This document shows, piece by piece, positions 25,124 to 33,098 of a stretch of DNA of 44,577 nt. The notes under the pieces were generated by a model, which was not told the origin of the DNA, made no database searches, and was given only the letters and a program-made list of their open reading frames with translations. Within the stretch, counting starts at the first letter, position 1. Each line of letters opens with the position of its first letter. The position numbers were made by a program, and so were the translations under genes. The stretch lies in assembly GCF_000219125.1 (NCBI RefSeq), contig NZ_AFGF01000024.1, forward strand, positions 1-44,577, given 5' to 3'. The stretch comes from Acetonema longum DSM 6540. Its GTDB lineage: Bacteria; Bacillota; Negativicutes; Sporomusales; Acetonemataceae.

Positions 25124-26122
25124 CTATTTCATGCAGCCCTCGACGTAGTCCTTGGTGCGCTTCACGAAAGCGAGCATTTCGTTATCAAGCGGATAGCGGA
25201 TAACGCAGCCGGGTGTCAGAATGTGATTCCGTCCGCCGAGCATCTGGAGGCATTTAAATATCTGATGCTGCACTTCGTTCTTCTTTTTGTTGGTAATGTC
25301 CATCCGTTGCAAGCCCCCCATCAGGCACTTGCCGGTCAGCACACGGGCCTCATCGAGGGCGGGCAGCGTTTCCCAGGCATGCCAGTTAAAAGCGGCTACC
25401 GGGTAGTCGCGCAGCACTTCCAGCATGATGTTGTCGCCATGGGCGTGAATGGTGTTGAACCAGCCGGCCTCAGCCCCTTCAAAGACAGTCAGGTCGTAAG
25501 GCTTGCCGTATTCCATATAGTCACTGGGGTGCATAGCGTTATAGGTGCTAAGCTGCGAGGCCAGGAAGATGCCGTCGGCGCCGAGGCGGATGGCCTCCCG
25601 GGCGAGGTTGGCCGTGGTCTCGGCTATGACCTTCAGAGCCTTGTGGACTGCAGCGCCGTGCCCCTCGGCAATGTGGCGGAAAAGCTGCTTGCCTGAGAGT
25701 TTATCAGCGATGGTGATAGGGCTGAAAACGGTGAACAGCACCGGGACATTTTCCTGGCGTACTTTTTCCAGCAGCAGCTTGAGGGAAGTGAGTTCCCGGG
25801 CAAGAGTGCCTTGCGTGACGGGGCAGACCGAAAGCTCTTCCCAGTCGGCGGCGGACTGGACGGGGGTCCTTACGAGCCTGGCTACCCCGCCTTTTTTTAT
25901 TTCGGAAAAGTCAATCTCGCAGCCGTAGTCCTCAATGGCGTACATACCGTTGTTCATTGTCTTGATAAAATCGATATCATAGGTTTTATAAAACCGGTAG
26001 GTTTCTTCCGCTAAGGCTGCCGGGTCCAGGTCAACGTCGGGCAGGTGGCTCCAGAAGGAATAAGGAAGGCAGTCCGGTTTTTCGCCGGTTACCGCCGCCC
26101 GGATACGTTCTTTTTTATTCAT
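25124..26122 (-). CDS. uroporphyrinogen decarboxylase (UroD) superfamily protein
   Basis: 332 residues, a TIM barrel of the UroD/MtaA-like superfamily. The family has both decarboxylases and zinc-dependent methyltransferases. Here candidate zinc ligands are H226 and H228 (NTIHAHGDNIM) and C306 (TPGCVIRYPLD); H248 (FNWHAW) is nearby. The second position is His instead of the Cys of MtaA/MtbA HxC motifs. No corrinoid-protein gene is adjacent, so a methyl transfer to cobalamin is doubtful. Twelve bases separate it from the M24 gene, so it is part of the AbgT-M24-UroD operon; it probably acts on the same imported compound. Confidence 0.85.
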   Translation of the reverse strand: MNKKERIRAAVTGEKPDCLPYSFWSHLPDVDLDPAALAEETYRFYKTYDIDFIKTMNNGMYAIEDYGCEIDFSEIKKGGVARLVRTPVQSAADWEELSVCPVTQGTLARELTSLKLLLEKVRQENVPVLFTVFSPITIADKLSGKQLFRHIAEGHGAAVHKALKVIAETTANLAREAIRLGADGIFLASQLSTYNAMHPSDYMEYGKPYDLTVFEGAEAGWFNTIHAHGDNIMLEVLRDYPVAAFNWHAWETLPALDEARVLTGKCLMGGLQRMDITNKKKNEVQHQIFKCLQMLGGRNHILTPGCVIRYPLDNEMLAFVKRTKDYVEGCMK

Positions 26123-26134
26123 GGCTTATTCTCC

Positions 26135-27337
26135 TTATCGATAGGCGCATTGTTTGATCGTGATTTTGTCCCGGCGGGATTGGGTAAGCAACTCGTACCC
26201 CGCCTCCGTCACCAGCACAGTGTCAGAGTGGCGTACGCCGCCCCAGTCTTTGGTCATCAGACCCGGTTCTACAGTGAAAACCATGCCGGGCTTTAACCGG
26301 ATTTTGTTGCCGCTCGTTAATGAAGGAAATTCGTGTGTCGAAAGGCCGATGCCATGGCCGCAGCGTCCCGGCAGAATAGATGAAAACCCAGCGTCTTCAA
26401 ACACCTTCATGGCTGCCAGATACAACTCCTCAAAAGGGGTCCCCGGACGCAAAACAGCAAACAACGCTTCCCTGGCGCCCAGCATTGCGTCGTAAGCGCG
26501 GTTCCGGAGCGCGTCCAGCTCTCCTACCGCTACGGACCGCTCGTTCTCAGCCGCGTATCCGCCGATTCTCGCCCATGACATGGGTAAGACCAAATCTCCC
26601 GCTACAGGAAAGTAGGCCTGAGGACAGTCACAGCCATAAGCAATCCGCTCATTGGCCATGCTCCAAACCGCCAGGGAGTCGACTTGCGCCCCCTCTGAGC
26701 TGCCGAAACCGCTGACTTCATAGTCTTGAAAGCGCTCATGCCACATTTCCCGCATGCGATACTGGCCTTCGGTGCAGGCTGCCGCTTCATGGGCGCCGGC
26801 ATCAAGACAGCCAATCGCTGTTTCGACGCCACAGTCCACCAATGCGGCAGATTTGCGTATACAGCCGATTTCATAGGCATCCTTTATGATTTTCAGCATT
26901 TCAATGTCCCCGGCAATATCGCTGGTGTCCGCCGCGTTAAGTTTGGAATGCACCGCTTTTAGCCAGTTAACGCTGGCATAATCCCCTTCGACGCCAAGGC
27001 GGATGGGACTGTCCCCCAGCAATGCCGCTATGGCATCTATATCGTGCATAGCCAAGGCGACATTAGCTCCCCACTTGCCATACAGTTGAACATTTTCGAC
27101 GGAGCCTTCCATGCGGGCATGATCATTGCGGATGCAATGCACTAAAAGGCAGGCGTCTTGCTTAAGGCTGATGATCACATAAGCCGGATGGCTGTTAATA
27201 ATCGGATTAAAGTTACTAAAATAGAAAACATTTTCCGGACGTGCGATGATAGCGGTATCAATATTTTTTTCCCCCATAGCAAGCCGCAGCTTTTCTATAC
27301 GGGCGTTTATGAACGGGCCAGCTTCTTTATTCATCAT
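26135..27337 (-). CDS. creatinase-like M24 family hydrolase lacking several metal ligands
   Basis: 400 residues: N-terminal creatinase/prolidase domain (about 10-140) and C-terminal pita-bread domain (about 150-395). H328 (GRCGHGIG) and E357 (TVEPG) of the M24 site are present, but the usual two aspartates of the IDxGxxxxGYxxD segment are absent (LPMSWARIGGYAAENERS, 251-268), and the last glutamate is replaced in GVRHSDTVLV. This resembles creatinase, ectoine hydrolase (DoeA) and other non-peptidase M24 members that cleave C-N bonds without the dinuclear metal site. It follows AbgT by 16 bases. Predicted: hydrolysis of a small modified amino compound. Confidence 0.88.
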   Translation of the reverse strand: MMNKEAGPFINARIEKLRLAMGEKNIDTAIIARPENVFYFSNFNPIINSHPAYVIISLKQDACLLVHCIRNDHARMEGSVENVQLYGKWGANVALAMHDIDAIAALLGDSPIRLGVEGDYASVNWLKAVHSKLNAADTSDIAGDIEMLKIIKDAYEIGCIRKSAALVDCGVETAIGCLDAGAHEAAACTEGQYRMREMWHERFQDYEVSGFGSSEGAQVDSLAVWSMANERIAYGCDCPQAYFPVAGDLVLPMSWARIGGYAAENERSVAVGELDALRNRAYDAMLGAREALFAVLRPGTPFEELYLAAMKVFEDAGFSSILPGRCGHGIGLSTHEFPSLTSGNKIRLKPGMVFTVEPGLMTKDWGGVRHSDTVLVTEAGYELLTQSRRDKITIKQCAYR

Positions 27338-27353
27338 GGATTCCTCCCCGAAA

Positions 27354-28904
27354 TCAGATATGCAGCGGAGCTCCCGGTCCCAACGGCAGTCCCAGGAAGA
27401 ACCAAACCATTAATATAGCCGTCATAATAATTAAATACGTAATGGCGTATGGCATCATATTTGCCAGTAATGTACCGATGCCAGCTTCCGGATCATACTT
27501 TTGCGCCAATACAAGCAACATGCTGAAATACGCATCGGTCGGGCAGATCGGATTCGTGACGGCATCGCCAATTAAGTACGCCATTTGCGGCAAAGCCGGG
27601 TGGTATCCCAAAAACATAAACATCGGGACGAATACGGCGGATAAAATCGCCCACTTGGTCGATGCACTGCCAATAAACAGATTCAGAAAGCTGCACATCA
27701 GAACAAACAGTATAACGACGATCGAAATGGGGAATCCCGAGTTTTGCAGTATTTCAGCGCCTTTAATTGCAATGATGATCCCGAGGTTGGACCAATCAAA
27801 ATACTTTAGAAACTGGGCAATGACAAAAATGATCGCAATATAGGTTCCCATATCCGCCATTGCTTTTCCCATTGCCCTGGCAACGTCACGACAGTCTTTA
27901 AACTTTCCGGATACTTTACCAAAGACAACGCCGGGGATGAAAAACATGAGGGCAATAAGAAACGCCAGACTTGTCATCAGTGGGGCTTTTCCCGTCAAAG
28001 CCGACCCTGTGGCGGGATCTTTTAAAATACCGTGCTCCGGGATGATTCCGGCACAGACAATTCCCACGAAAATAACCATAGACCATAGAGCATATTTCAA
28101 AGCCTTATAGTCCAGTTCAGAAATTACCCTATTACCCCCTCCGCCGTCGGCAATTCCCTTCCCGGTATATTTCCCCAGCCGGGGTTCCACAACATGAGTG
28201 GTAATTAAAACTGCGGCAATTGTTACGGGAATGACTGTGGCTAAAGAGTAATAATAACCAATTGCCGGCGAGAGCGTAATATCCGGGATGACCATTTTTG
28301 CCGCTGCTTCGGTAAAGCTGACGGTAATAACATCCATAGAAGTTACGACGACATTACAGGCGAACGCACCGGTAACGGAAGCATAGGCGCACATTAGCCC
28401 CGCTAATGGATTGCGTCCCATTGCCGTAAAAATCAGCGCTCCCAGCGGCGGCATAACGACAAATCCTGTGCCGCCGGTAATATGGGATAGCACACAGGCG
28501 ATAACGAAAATAACAATAATTTTCAGATCGGACCCTTTTGAACGCTCCACCATTCCACGGAGGCCTACCAGGAAAAGCCCTGATTCATTGGCTACGCCGA
28601 CACCTAACATACAGGTCAGTACCATACCCAGCGCCGGCATTGTCACAAAGTTATGAATTGCCGATGTCAGCATTTTCAGCAAGCCATCCTTAGAAGCCAG
28701 ATTGTACACGGTTACTGCCTTTTTCGTTACCGGATTAATGGCCGACCAATCGAAATAGGCTAATACTGCCGAGGCGATAATTGTTATAATGCTTAGATAG
28801 ACAAACAGCATCATCGGGTCCGGAATCTTGTTGCCAACTTTTTCGATACCAAACAAAATCTGCTCTAATTTTGTTTTTTGATTTTCCACCGCTTTATTTG
28901 TCAT
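27354..28904 (-). CDS. AbgT family transporter
   Basis: 516 residues when started at 28904 (GGGGAGTGG upstream); an in-frame ATG at 28937 lacks a ribosome site. About 12 membrane segments with the AbgT pattern, including the conserved hairpin region HITGGTGFVVMPPLGALIFT and SASTKWAILSAVFVPMFMFL, and PTDAYFSMLLVLA near the end. AbgT proteins take up p-aminobenzoyl-glutamate or related carboxylates, or export sulfonamides. First gene of the operon with the M24 hydrolase and UroD-family protein, so import of an N-acylated or amide-like amino acid is the likely role. Confidence 0.88.
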   Translation of the reverse strand: MTNKAVENQKTKLEQILFGIEKVGNKIPDPMMLFVYLSIITIIASAVLAYFDWSAINPVTKKAVTVYNLASKDGLLKMLTSAIHNFVTMPALGMVLTCMLGVGVANESGLFLVGLRGMVERSKGSDLKIIVIFVIACVLSHITGGTGFVVMPPLGALIFTAMGRNPLAGLMCAYASVTGAFACNVVVTSMDVITVSFTEAAAKMVIPDITLSPAIGYYYSLATVIPVTIAAVLITTHVVEPRLGKYTGKGIADGGGGNRVISELDYKALKYALWSMVIFVGIVCAGIIPEHGILKDPATGSALTGKAPLMTSLAFLIALMFFIPGVVFGKVSGKFKDCRDVARAMGKAMADMGTYIAIIFVIAQFLKYFDWSNLGIIIAIKGAEILQNSGFPISIVVILFVLMCSFLNLFIGSASTKWAILSAVFVPMFMFLGYHPALPQMAYLIGDAVTNPICPTDAYFSMLLVLAQKYDPEAGIGTLLANMMPYAITYLIIMTAILMVWFFLGLPLGPGAPLHI

Positions 28905-28957
28905 TTTTGCCACTCCCCATGTGTATTTTTGTTGCACAATCTGGGCAGCAGGGTATC

Positions 28958-28973
28958 ACAATCATTTAATTGT
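28958..28973. promoter_or_regulatory. inverted repeat upstream of the AbgT operon (site 1)
   Basis: ACAAT (28958-28962) and ATTGT (28969-28973) with a 6-base spacer, within GGTATCACAATCATTTAATT. A second near-copy is at 29178-29193. It lies about 55 bases before the AbgT start; a plausible operator for the operon. Confidence 0.45.
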
Positions 28974-29177
28974 AATTCATAACTGCAAAATACGGAGACA
29001 CAATATGAACAAAAGAATCGATGTGGCTTTTTTGTAAGTTCTGTTTGATTTTCGTTTCTTTGTTTGCTGTTTCCCCCGTTTCTAATTATCTTTTTTCTGT
29101 AAAATCCGGATTTTTACCTAATTTCATAATATAACTTATTTTCAACAAATTCTAACAGCTTTTTCATACGGTACATC

Positions 29178-29193
29178 ACAACCGTTTGATTGT
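29178..29193. promoter_or_regulatory. inverted repeat upstream of the AbgT operon (site 2)
   Basis: ACAAC (29178-29182) and ATTGT (29189-29193) within GTACATCACAACCGTTTGAT. It shares spacing and the flanking TCACAA/TTTxATTGTA pattern with site 1, 220 bases away. The 455-base gap 28905-29359 is otherwise AT-rich and holds no gene apart from the LysR terminator. Confidence 0.4.
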
Positions 29194-29213
29194 AGTTAAC
29201 TAAAAACAAACAC

Positions 29214-29247
29214 AAAAAAGCCCCGCGAGCGAATGACTCTGCGAAGC
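29214..29247 (-). terminator. terminator downstream of LysR 29360
   Basis: Minus-strand stem GCTTCGC/GCGGGGC with an inner GAG/CTC pair, followed by TTTTTT (A run 29214-29219). Three wobble pairs. A further stem without a U run (29336-29344 with 29364-29373) overlaps the LysR stop codon and may act as a secondary signal. Confidence 0.7.
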
Positions 29248-29359
29248 GATCTAACCTATCCCTTATTCATGACAGTTTAAAAGCACTACCTATTAGGGCC
29301 GCCAGCGAGAAAAAATAGAGATCAGCACGCCAAGAGGAACCCGCATGGAACAGAATGCT

Positions 29360-30241
29360 TCAGGCGGGTTTCCATGTTGTACACACAAAATCAATAAAGG
29401 CTTGAGCAGCCTTAGAAATATATTTATCCTTTTTCCAAACCACACCAATATTTAATAAAATAGGATCTTTCAGTGAAATCGGCCGAATTTTCCGTTCGTC
29501 AAGCACGATCATCTGCATAAGAAAGGAAATCCCTACGTTATGTGCGACAAGAGTGCGAATTGTTTGAATTTGACTGGATGAAAAAATGATGTTTGGGGTG
29601 AATCCACAGGCTTGACATCGCTGGATCATAATATCTCTTTGAAGAGAGCCTGGTTTACGCATGATAAATTTTTCATTGCGCAGTTCGGATAAAGCAACTG
29701 TTTCCCGTCCGCGCAGAGGATGTCCTGTTCCGACACACAGTACAATCTGCTGCTGAAAAAGAGTCTGACTCTGCACATTCTCCAGAGGCGTTTCCGGCAG
29801 CACGACAATGCCGACCTCCAATTCGCCCTTTGCCACCATGGAAATAATGCATGAAGAATTCTCTTCTGTAACAATGAGATTTAAATCGGGATACCTTTTG
29901 TTAAAATGGATAAAAACATACGGGAAAAGACGATTACCGATCTGGGGGGGTATGCCAAGCCGCAGTGAACCGGAATTGTGACTGTTGCAATCTCGCATTT
30001 CCTTATGAATATCATCAGCCAACTCAAGCAGGGACTCAATCCTTGTTAAAAAAAGCTGCCCCTCATTTGTCAGTGTTACTGATTTATTGGAACGATGCAG
30101 CAAACGAACGTTCAGCTCTGCTTCCAGTTTTAATATCGCATTAGTTACAACCGGCTGTGCGACATACAGGTTCGAAGCGGCTTTGGTAAAACTGCCGGAT
30201 CGGCATACTTCCTTAAAATATTCAAGATGACGCAGTTCCAT
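29360..30241 (-). CDS. LysR family transcriptional regulator
   Basis: 293 residues: N-terminal HTH (LEYFKEVCRSGSFTKAASNL, QPVVTNAILKLEAELNVRLL) and effector-binding domain from about residue 90. It reads away from the aconitase-family operon that starts at 30494, with about 250 bases between, the standard layout for a LysR activator of that operon. The effector would be the tricarboxylate or an intermediate (inference). The start has a GGGGTG site upstream. Confidence 0.9.
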   Translation of the reverse strand: MELRHLEYFKEVCRSGSFTKAASNLYVAQPVVTNAILKLEAELNVRLLHRSNKSVTLTNEGQLFLTRIESLLELADDIHKEMRDCNSHNSGSLRLGIPPQIGNRLFPYVFIHFNKRYPDLNLIVTEENSSCIISMVAKGELEVGIVVLPETPLENVQSQTLFQQQIVLCVGTGHPLRGRETVALSELRNEKFIMRKPGSLQRDIMIQRCQACGFTPNIIFSSSQIQTIRTLVAHNVGISFLMQMIVLDERKIRPISLKDPILLNIGVVWKKDKYISKAAQAFIDFVCTTWKPA

Positions 30242-30275
30242 TGATATGCTACACCCCTACTTGCTTTCTGCTCAT

Positions 30276-30295
30276 CATACCATATTTTTAGTATG
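30276..30295. promoter_or_regulatory. putative LysR operator of the tricarboxylate operon
   Basis: Palindrome CATACcatatttttaGTATG: CATAC at 30276-30280 and GTATG at 30291-30295, a 10-base spacer, resembling T-N11-A LysR sites. A second half-site-like CATACC is at about 30326. No clear promoter boxes for the operon were found before its GTG/ATG region. Confidence 0.45.
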
Positions 30296-30493
30296 ACTTT
30301 AACATTGTACTTTTATGACTTTTGGCATACCAGCCGTCCGATTCTAAAAAAAAGACTGCGGATAGAGCAGTGGCTTCGTTATATTGATTCGAAATGGCAT
30401 TATATTTTTTAAGTATTTTAAAAAGTAAAAAAACGGTGATAGGATGAGACTGCTAGCACGAGGATTTAGATTATTGTGAAAAGGAGAAAAAAT

Positions 30494-31753
30494 ATGGGAC
30501 AAACAATTGTTCAAAAAATCTTAAGTTGCAAATCCAATTGTAAAGACCCGGCAGTGGGACAGATTGTCGACGTTGCGGTTGATTTAGCCATTATCCATGA
30601 TAATAATGGTCCTATCATGATTAAACAATTCGCCGATATTCCCAATGCCAAAGTATGGGACCCGGATAAGGTTTGGTTTTCCCTTGATCACCATTCACCT
30701 GCCACCAGTTTCCGTGCGGCTGAACATTATCAGGATATAAAGCGGTTTGCCGCACAGTACGGCACAAATATCTTCCCCTTAGGGCGCGGCATAATGCACC
30801 CGGTGGTAGCAGAGGAAGGCTTAGCCAGACCTGGCAATGTTGTCGTTGGGACAGATTCGCATACAGTCGGTTTGGGTTCTTTAGGGTGCTTTGCTACGGG
30901 AATCGGCTCAACGGAAATGGCGGCAGTGCTTGCCAGCGGCAAAATATGGCTGCAGGTTCCTGAAACCGTCAAAATAACATTGACTGGCACATTGCGCCCC
31001 GGTGTAACGGCCAAGGATATTTCCCTCTTCATATTAAGTCAGTTCGGCCCCCACGGGTTAAACTATATGGCTGTGGAATTAGGCGGTCCGGTTATGAAAG
31101 CTTTGTCCGTGGAGGAACGGATGGCCATTGCGATCATGGGATTGGAGATGGGGACAAAAAATGTTTTTGTTTCATGCGATGCGAAAACTTTTGGCAAGAT
31201 TGGCGGTCAAAGAGACGGGGATCAACTTTGGCAACCGGATGCAGACGCAATTTATGCCGCAGAGAAGTCCTATGATGTATCCGAACTGCAGCCTTTTGTC
31301 GCGCGGCCAAGCTTGCCCACTAACGGCGCAGAGGTTGCTGAAGTCAGCGGGACGCCGATACATCAGGCAACCCTGGGGTCTTGTTCCGGCGCCTTTTATC
31401 ACGATTTAGTTCAGGCTGCTCAAATATTAGACGGAAAAAAGGTTCATAAGGATGTGCGTTTTATTATAGTGCCTAATACGTCCCGGGTCGTTGAACAGGC
31501 GGCCCGCGATGGGATCATCGAGAGGCTTGTCAAAGCAGGCGCCATTATTAATTCGCCAACTTGCGGTACTTGTGCAGGATATGAAGTGGGATGCCTGGCT
31601 CCTGGGGATGTCTGTATTTCTACGACTACCAGAAATATGGACGGGCGTATGGGCCCCGGAGGACAAATTTACCTGGCAAGTGCATTGACGGTCGCCGCCT
31701 CTGCTGTGGCTGGTGCAATTACCGATCCGAGAGAAATGCTGGGGGGAAAATAA
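30494..31753 (+). CDS. aconitase-family hydro-lyase large subunit (LeuC-like)
   Basis: 419 residues starting at the ATG at 30494 (AAGGAG 7 bases upstream). Fe-S ligands are C297 (LGSCSGAF), C357 and C360 (SPTCGTCAG). The DSHT motif is at 121-124 and the family end motif NMDGRMGPGGQIYLAS at 381-396. It is the [4Fe-4S] large subunit of the IPMI/homoaconitase/dimethylmalate dehydratase group. The neighbours (ModA-like protein, CitMHS) and lack of leucine genes make a catabolic hydro-lyase more likely than leucine synthesis. Candidates: aconitase, methylaconitate or dimethylmaleate hydratase. Confidence 0.88.
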   Translation: MGQTIVQKILSCKSNCKDPAVGQIVDVAVDLAIIHDNNGPIMIKQFADIPNAKVWDPDKVWFSLDHHSPATSFRAAEHYQDIKRFAAQYGTNIFPLGRGIMHPVVAEEGLARPGNVVVGTDSHTVGLGSLGCFATGIGSTEMAAVLASGKIWLQVPETVKITLTGTLRPGVTAKDISLFILSQFGPHGLNYMAVELGGPVMKALSVEERMAIAIMGLEMGTKNVFVSCDAKTFGKIGGQRDGDQLWQPDADAIYAAEKSYDVSELQPFVARPSLPTNGAEVAEVSGTPIHQATLGSCSGAFYHDLVQAAQILDGKKVHKDVRFIIVPNTSRVVEQAARDGIIERLVKAGAIINSPTCGTCAGYEVGCLAPGDVCISTTTRNMDGRMGPGGQIYLASALTVAASAVAGAITDPREMLGGK

Positions 31754-31754
31754 G

Positions 31755-32282
31755 ATGAGCGTTCAAAAGCAGACTCCTGTTGGACGGATATGGAAATTCG
31801 GCGACAATATCAGTACGGATCACATATTGCCGTCGCGCTTTATGACGCAGGTAAAGCCAAACGAGTTGGCGGCAAATTGCCTGGCAGGGGCCGACCCTGA
31901 GTTTGCCAAAAAAGTTCAGCAGGGCGATATTGTTGCTGCGGGTTTCAATATCGGTTACGGCTCGAGCCGTGAGCAAGCGCCGCAGGCTTTGAAATGGGCT
32001 GGCGTAAGCGCAGTCATTGCCAAATCTTTTGCCCGTATTTTTTACCGCAATTGTTATAATGTCGGGGTTCCGGCCATTGTCTGCCCCCAATTTGTGGAGG
32101 AATCAACCGAGATGGATCTGGCGGAAATAAATCTTGAGGAAGGAATCGTCACAAACCTGGCTACGGGAAAAGAATACCGGTTTGTAAAGCCCCCGGCATT
32201 TCTCGTTGAATATATTCGTTTAGGCGGATTGATTCCTTATGTTTCTGAAAAATTAGCAAATCCCAAAACTGAATCGATATAA
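31755..32282 (+). CDS. aconitase-family hydro-lyase small subunit (LeuD-like)
   Basis: 175 residues when started at 31755, after GGGGGG; the next upstream in-frame ATG (31713) lies inside the large-subunit gene. Motifs: GDNISTDHILPSRFM (16-30) and GYGSSREQAPQALK (67-80), the swivelling-domain signatures of IPMI/homoaconitase small subunits. The RFMTQ segment after ILPS is the substrate-recognition loop region and does not obviously match the leucine type. Stop-to-start gap to the large subunit is 1 base, so the two are coupled and form one heterodimeric enzyme. Confidence 0.88.
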   Translation: MSVQKQTPVGRIWKFGDNISTDHILPSRFMTQVKPNELAANCLAGADPEFAKKVQQGDIVAAGFNIGYGSSREQAPQALKWAGVSAVIAKSFARIFYRNCYNVGVPAIVCPQFVEESTEMDLAEINLEEGIVTNLATGKEYRFVKPPAFLVEYIRLGGLIPYVSEKLANPKTESI

Positions 32283-32311
32283 CAGACTTTAATGAAAGGG
32301 GGGGTTGAAGG

Positions 32312-33046
32312 ATGGCAAAAATGCCTGGAACGATAGCCCCTGATTCCGGGAGAGCTCTTACCGTGCTGAGCGCGGGAGCGGCTCAGGCAGCTATCGGCTA
32401 TCTGATGGAAATTTTTTTACAGGAAACGGGCAGTCAAATTCAGGTCACTTTCGCGCCGGCAGGGAGTATTGTAGAGAAAATTCATGGCGGAGAGACAGCG
32501 GATATTGTTGTACTGACGGATCAGTCCCTGCAAAAGCTGAGGCAGCAAGGGACAATCATGCCCGATACGATCATTGGAATCGGCCGAGTCGGAGTCGGTA
32601 TTGCCGTGCGGGAAGGACAACCCATCCCGGATATTTCAACCACGGAGTCCTTCCGCCAAGTGTTGCTTAACGCCAAGTCTATCGTATACGCTGATCCGCG
32701 CAAAGGAGCCTCCAGCGGGATACATTTTGCCAATGTCCTGGAAAGACTGGGAATACAAACGGCTGTTCAAACCAAAAGCCACTGTTTGTCCGGCGGTTAT
32801 TCCGTGATGGAAGCAGTGGCCGCGGGCAGTGCTGAAATTGGTGTTCAGCAGGCAACAGAAATCATCCCTGTCAAAGGCGTAACACTGGTTGGCATGCTGC
32901 CGTCCGAATTACAAAAAGTCACGACATATACGGCCGGAGTCATGACAACAACCACCATGCCGGAACTGGCCCGGCAATTTGCCGGTTTGGCAGGCAAGGC
33001 CGCGGCAAAAGGCTGTTTCGATCGATTTGGCTTCGGTCTGTATTGA
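32312..33046 (+). CDS. leaderless ModA-like substrate-binding-fold protein, possible aconitate isomerase
   Basis: 244 residues of the type 2 periplasmic-binding-protein fold, closest in style to ModA (LTVLSAGAAQAAIGYLMEIF, VTFAPAGSIVEKIHGG, ADIVVLTDQSLQKL, SIVYADPRKGASSGIHFANV). Unlike ModA it has no signal peptide or lipobox, and no ModB/ModC genes are adjacent, so it is probably a cytoplasmic enzyme. Aconitate isomerase from Pseudomonas was, as I recall, found to belong to this same ModA-like family, which fits its place between an aconitase-family enzyme and a CitMHS transporter. Alternative: a cytoplasmic ligand sensor. Confidence 0.8.
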   Translation: MAKMPGTIAPDSGRALTVLSAGAAQAAIGYLMEIFLQETGSQIQVTFAPAGSIVEKIHGGETADIVVLTDQSLQKLRQQGTIMPDTIIGIGRVGVGIAVREGQPIPDISTTESFRQVLLNAKSIVYADPRKGASSGIHFANVLERLGIQTAVQTKSHCLSGGYSVMEAVAAGSAEIGVQQATEIIPVKGVTLVGMLPSELQKVTTYTAGVMTTTTMPELARQFAGLAGKAAAKGCFDRFGFGLY

Positions 33047-33098
33047 CAGCGCCCCAAAAATTAATTTCCAAACGAAAAATTGGATGAGGAGAATGATT

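Noticed and set aside
30494-32282. Leucine biosynthesis leuCD
   Set aside because: No leuA or leuB nearby; neighbours are a CitMHS transporter and a ModA-like protein under a LysR regulator, so a catabolic hydro-lyase fits better.
32312-33046. Molybdate ABC transporter binding protein
   Set aside because: No signal peptide, no lipobox and no permease or ATPase genes nearby; the gene sits in a tricarboxylate operon.
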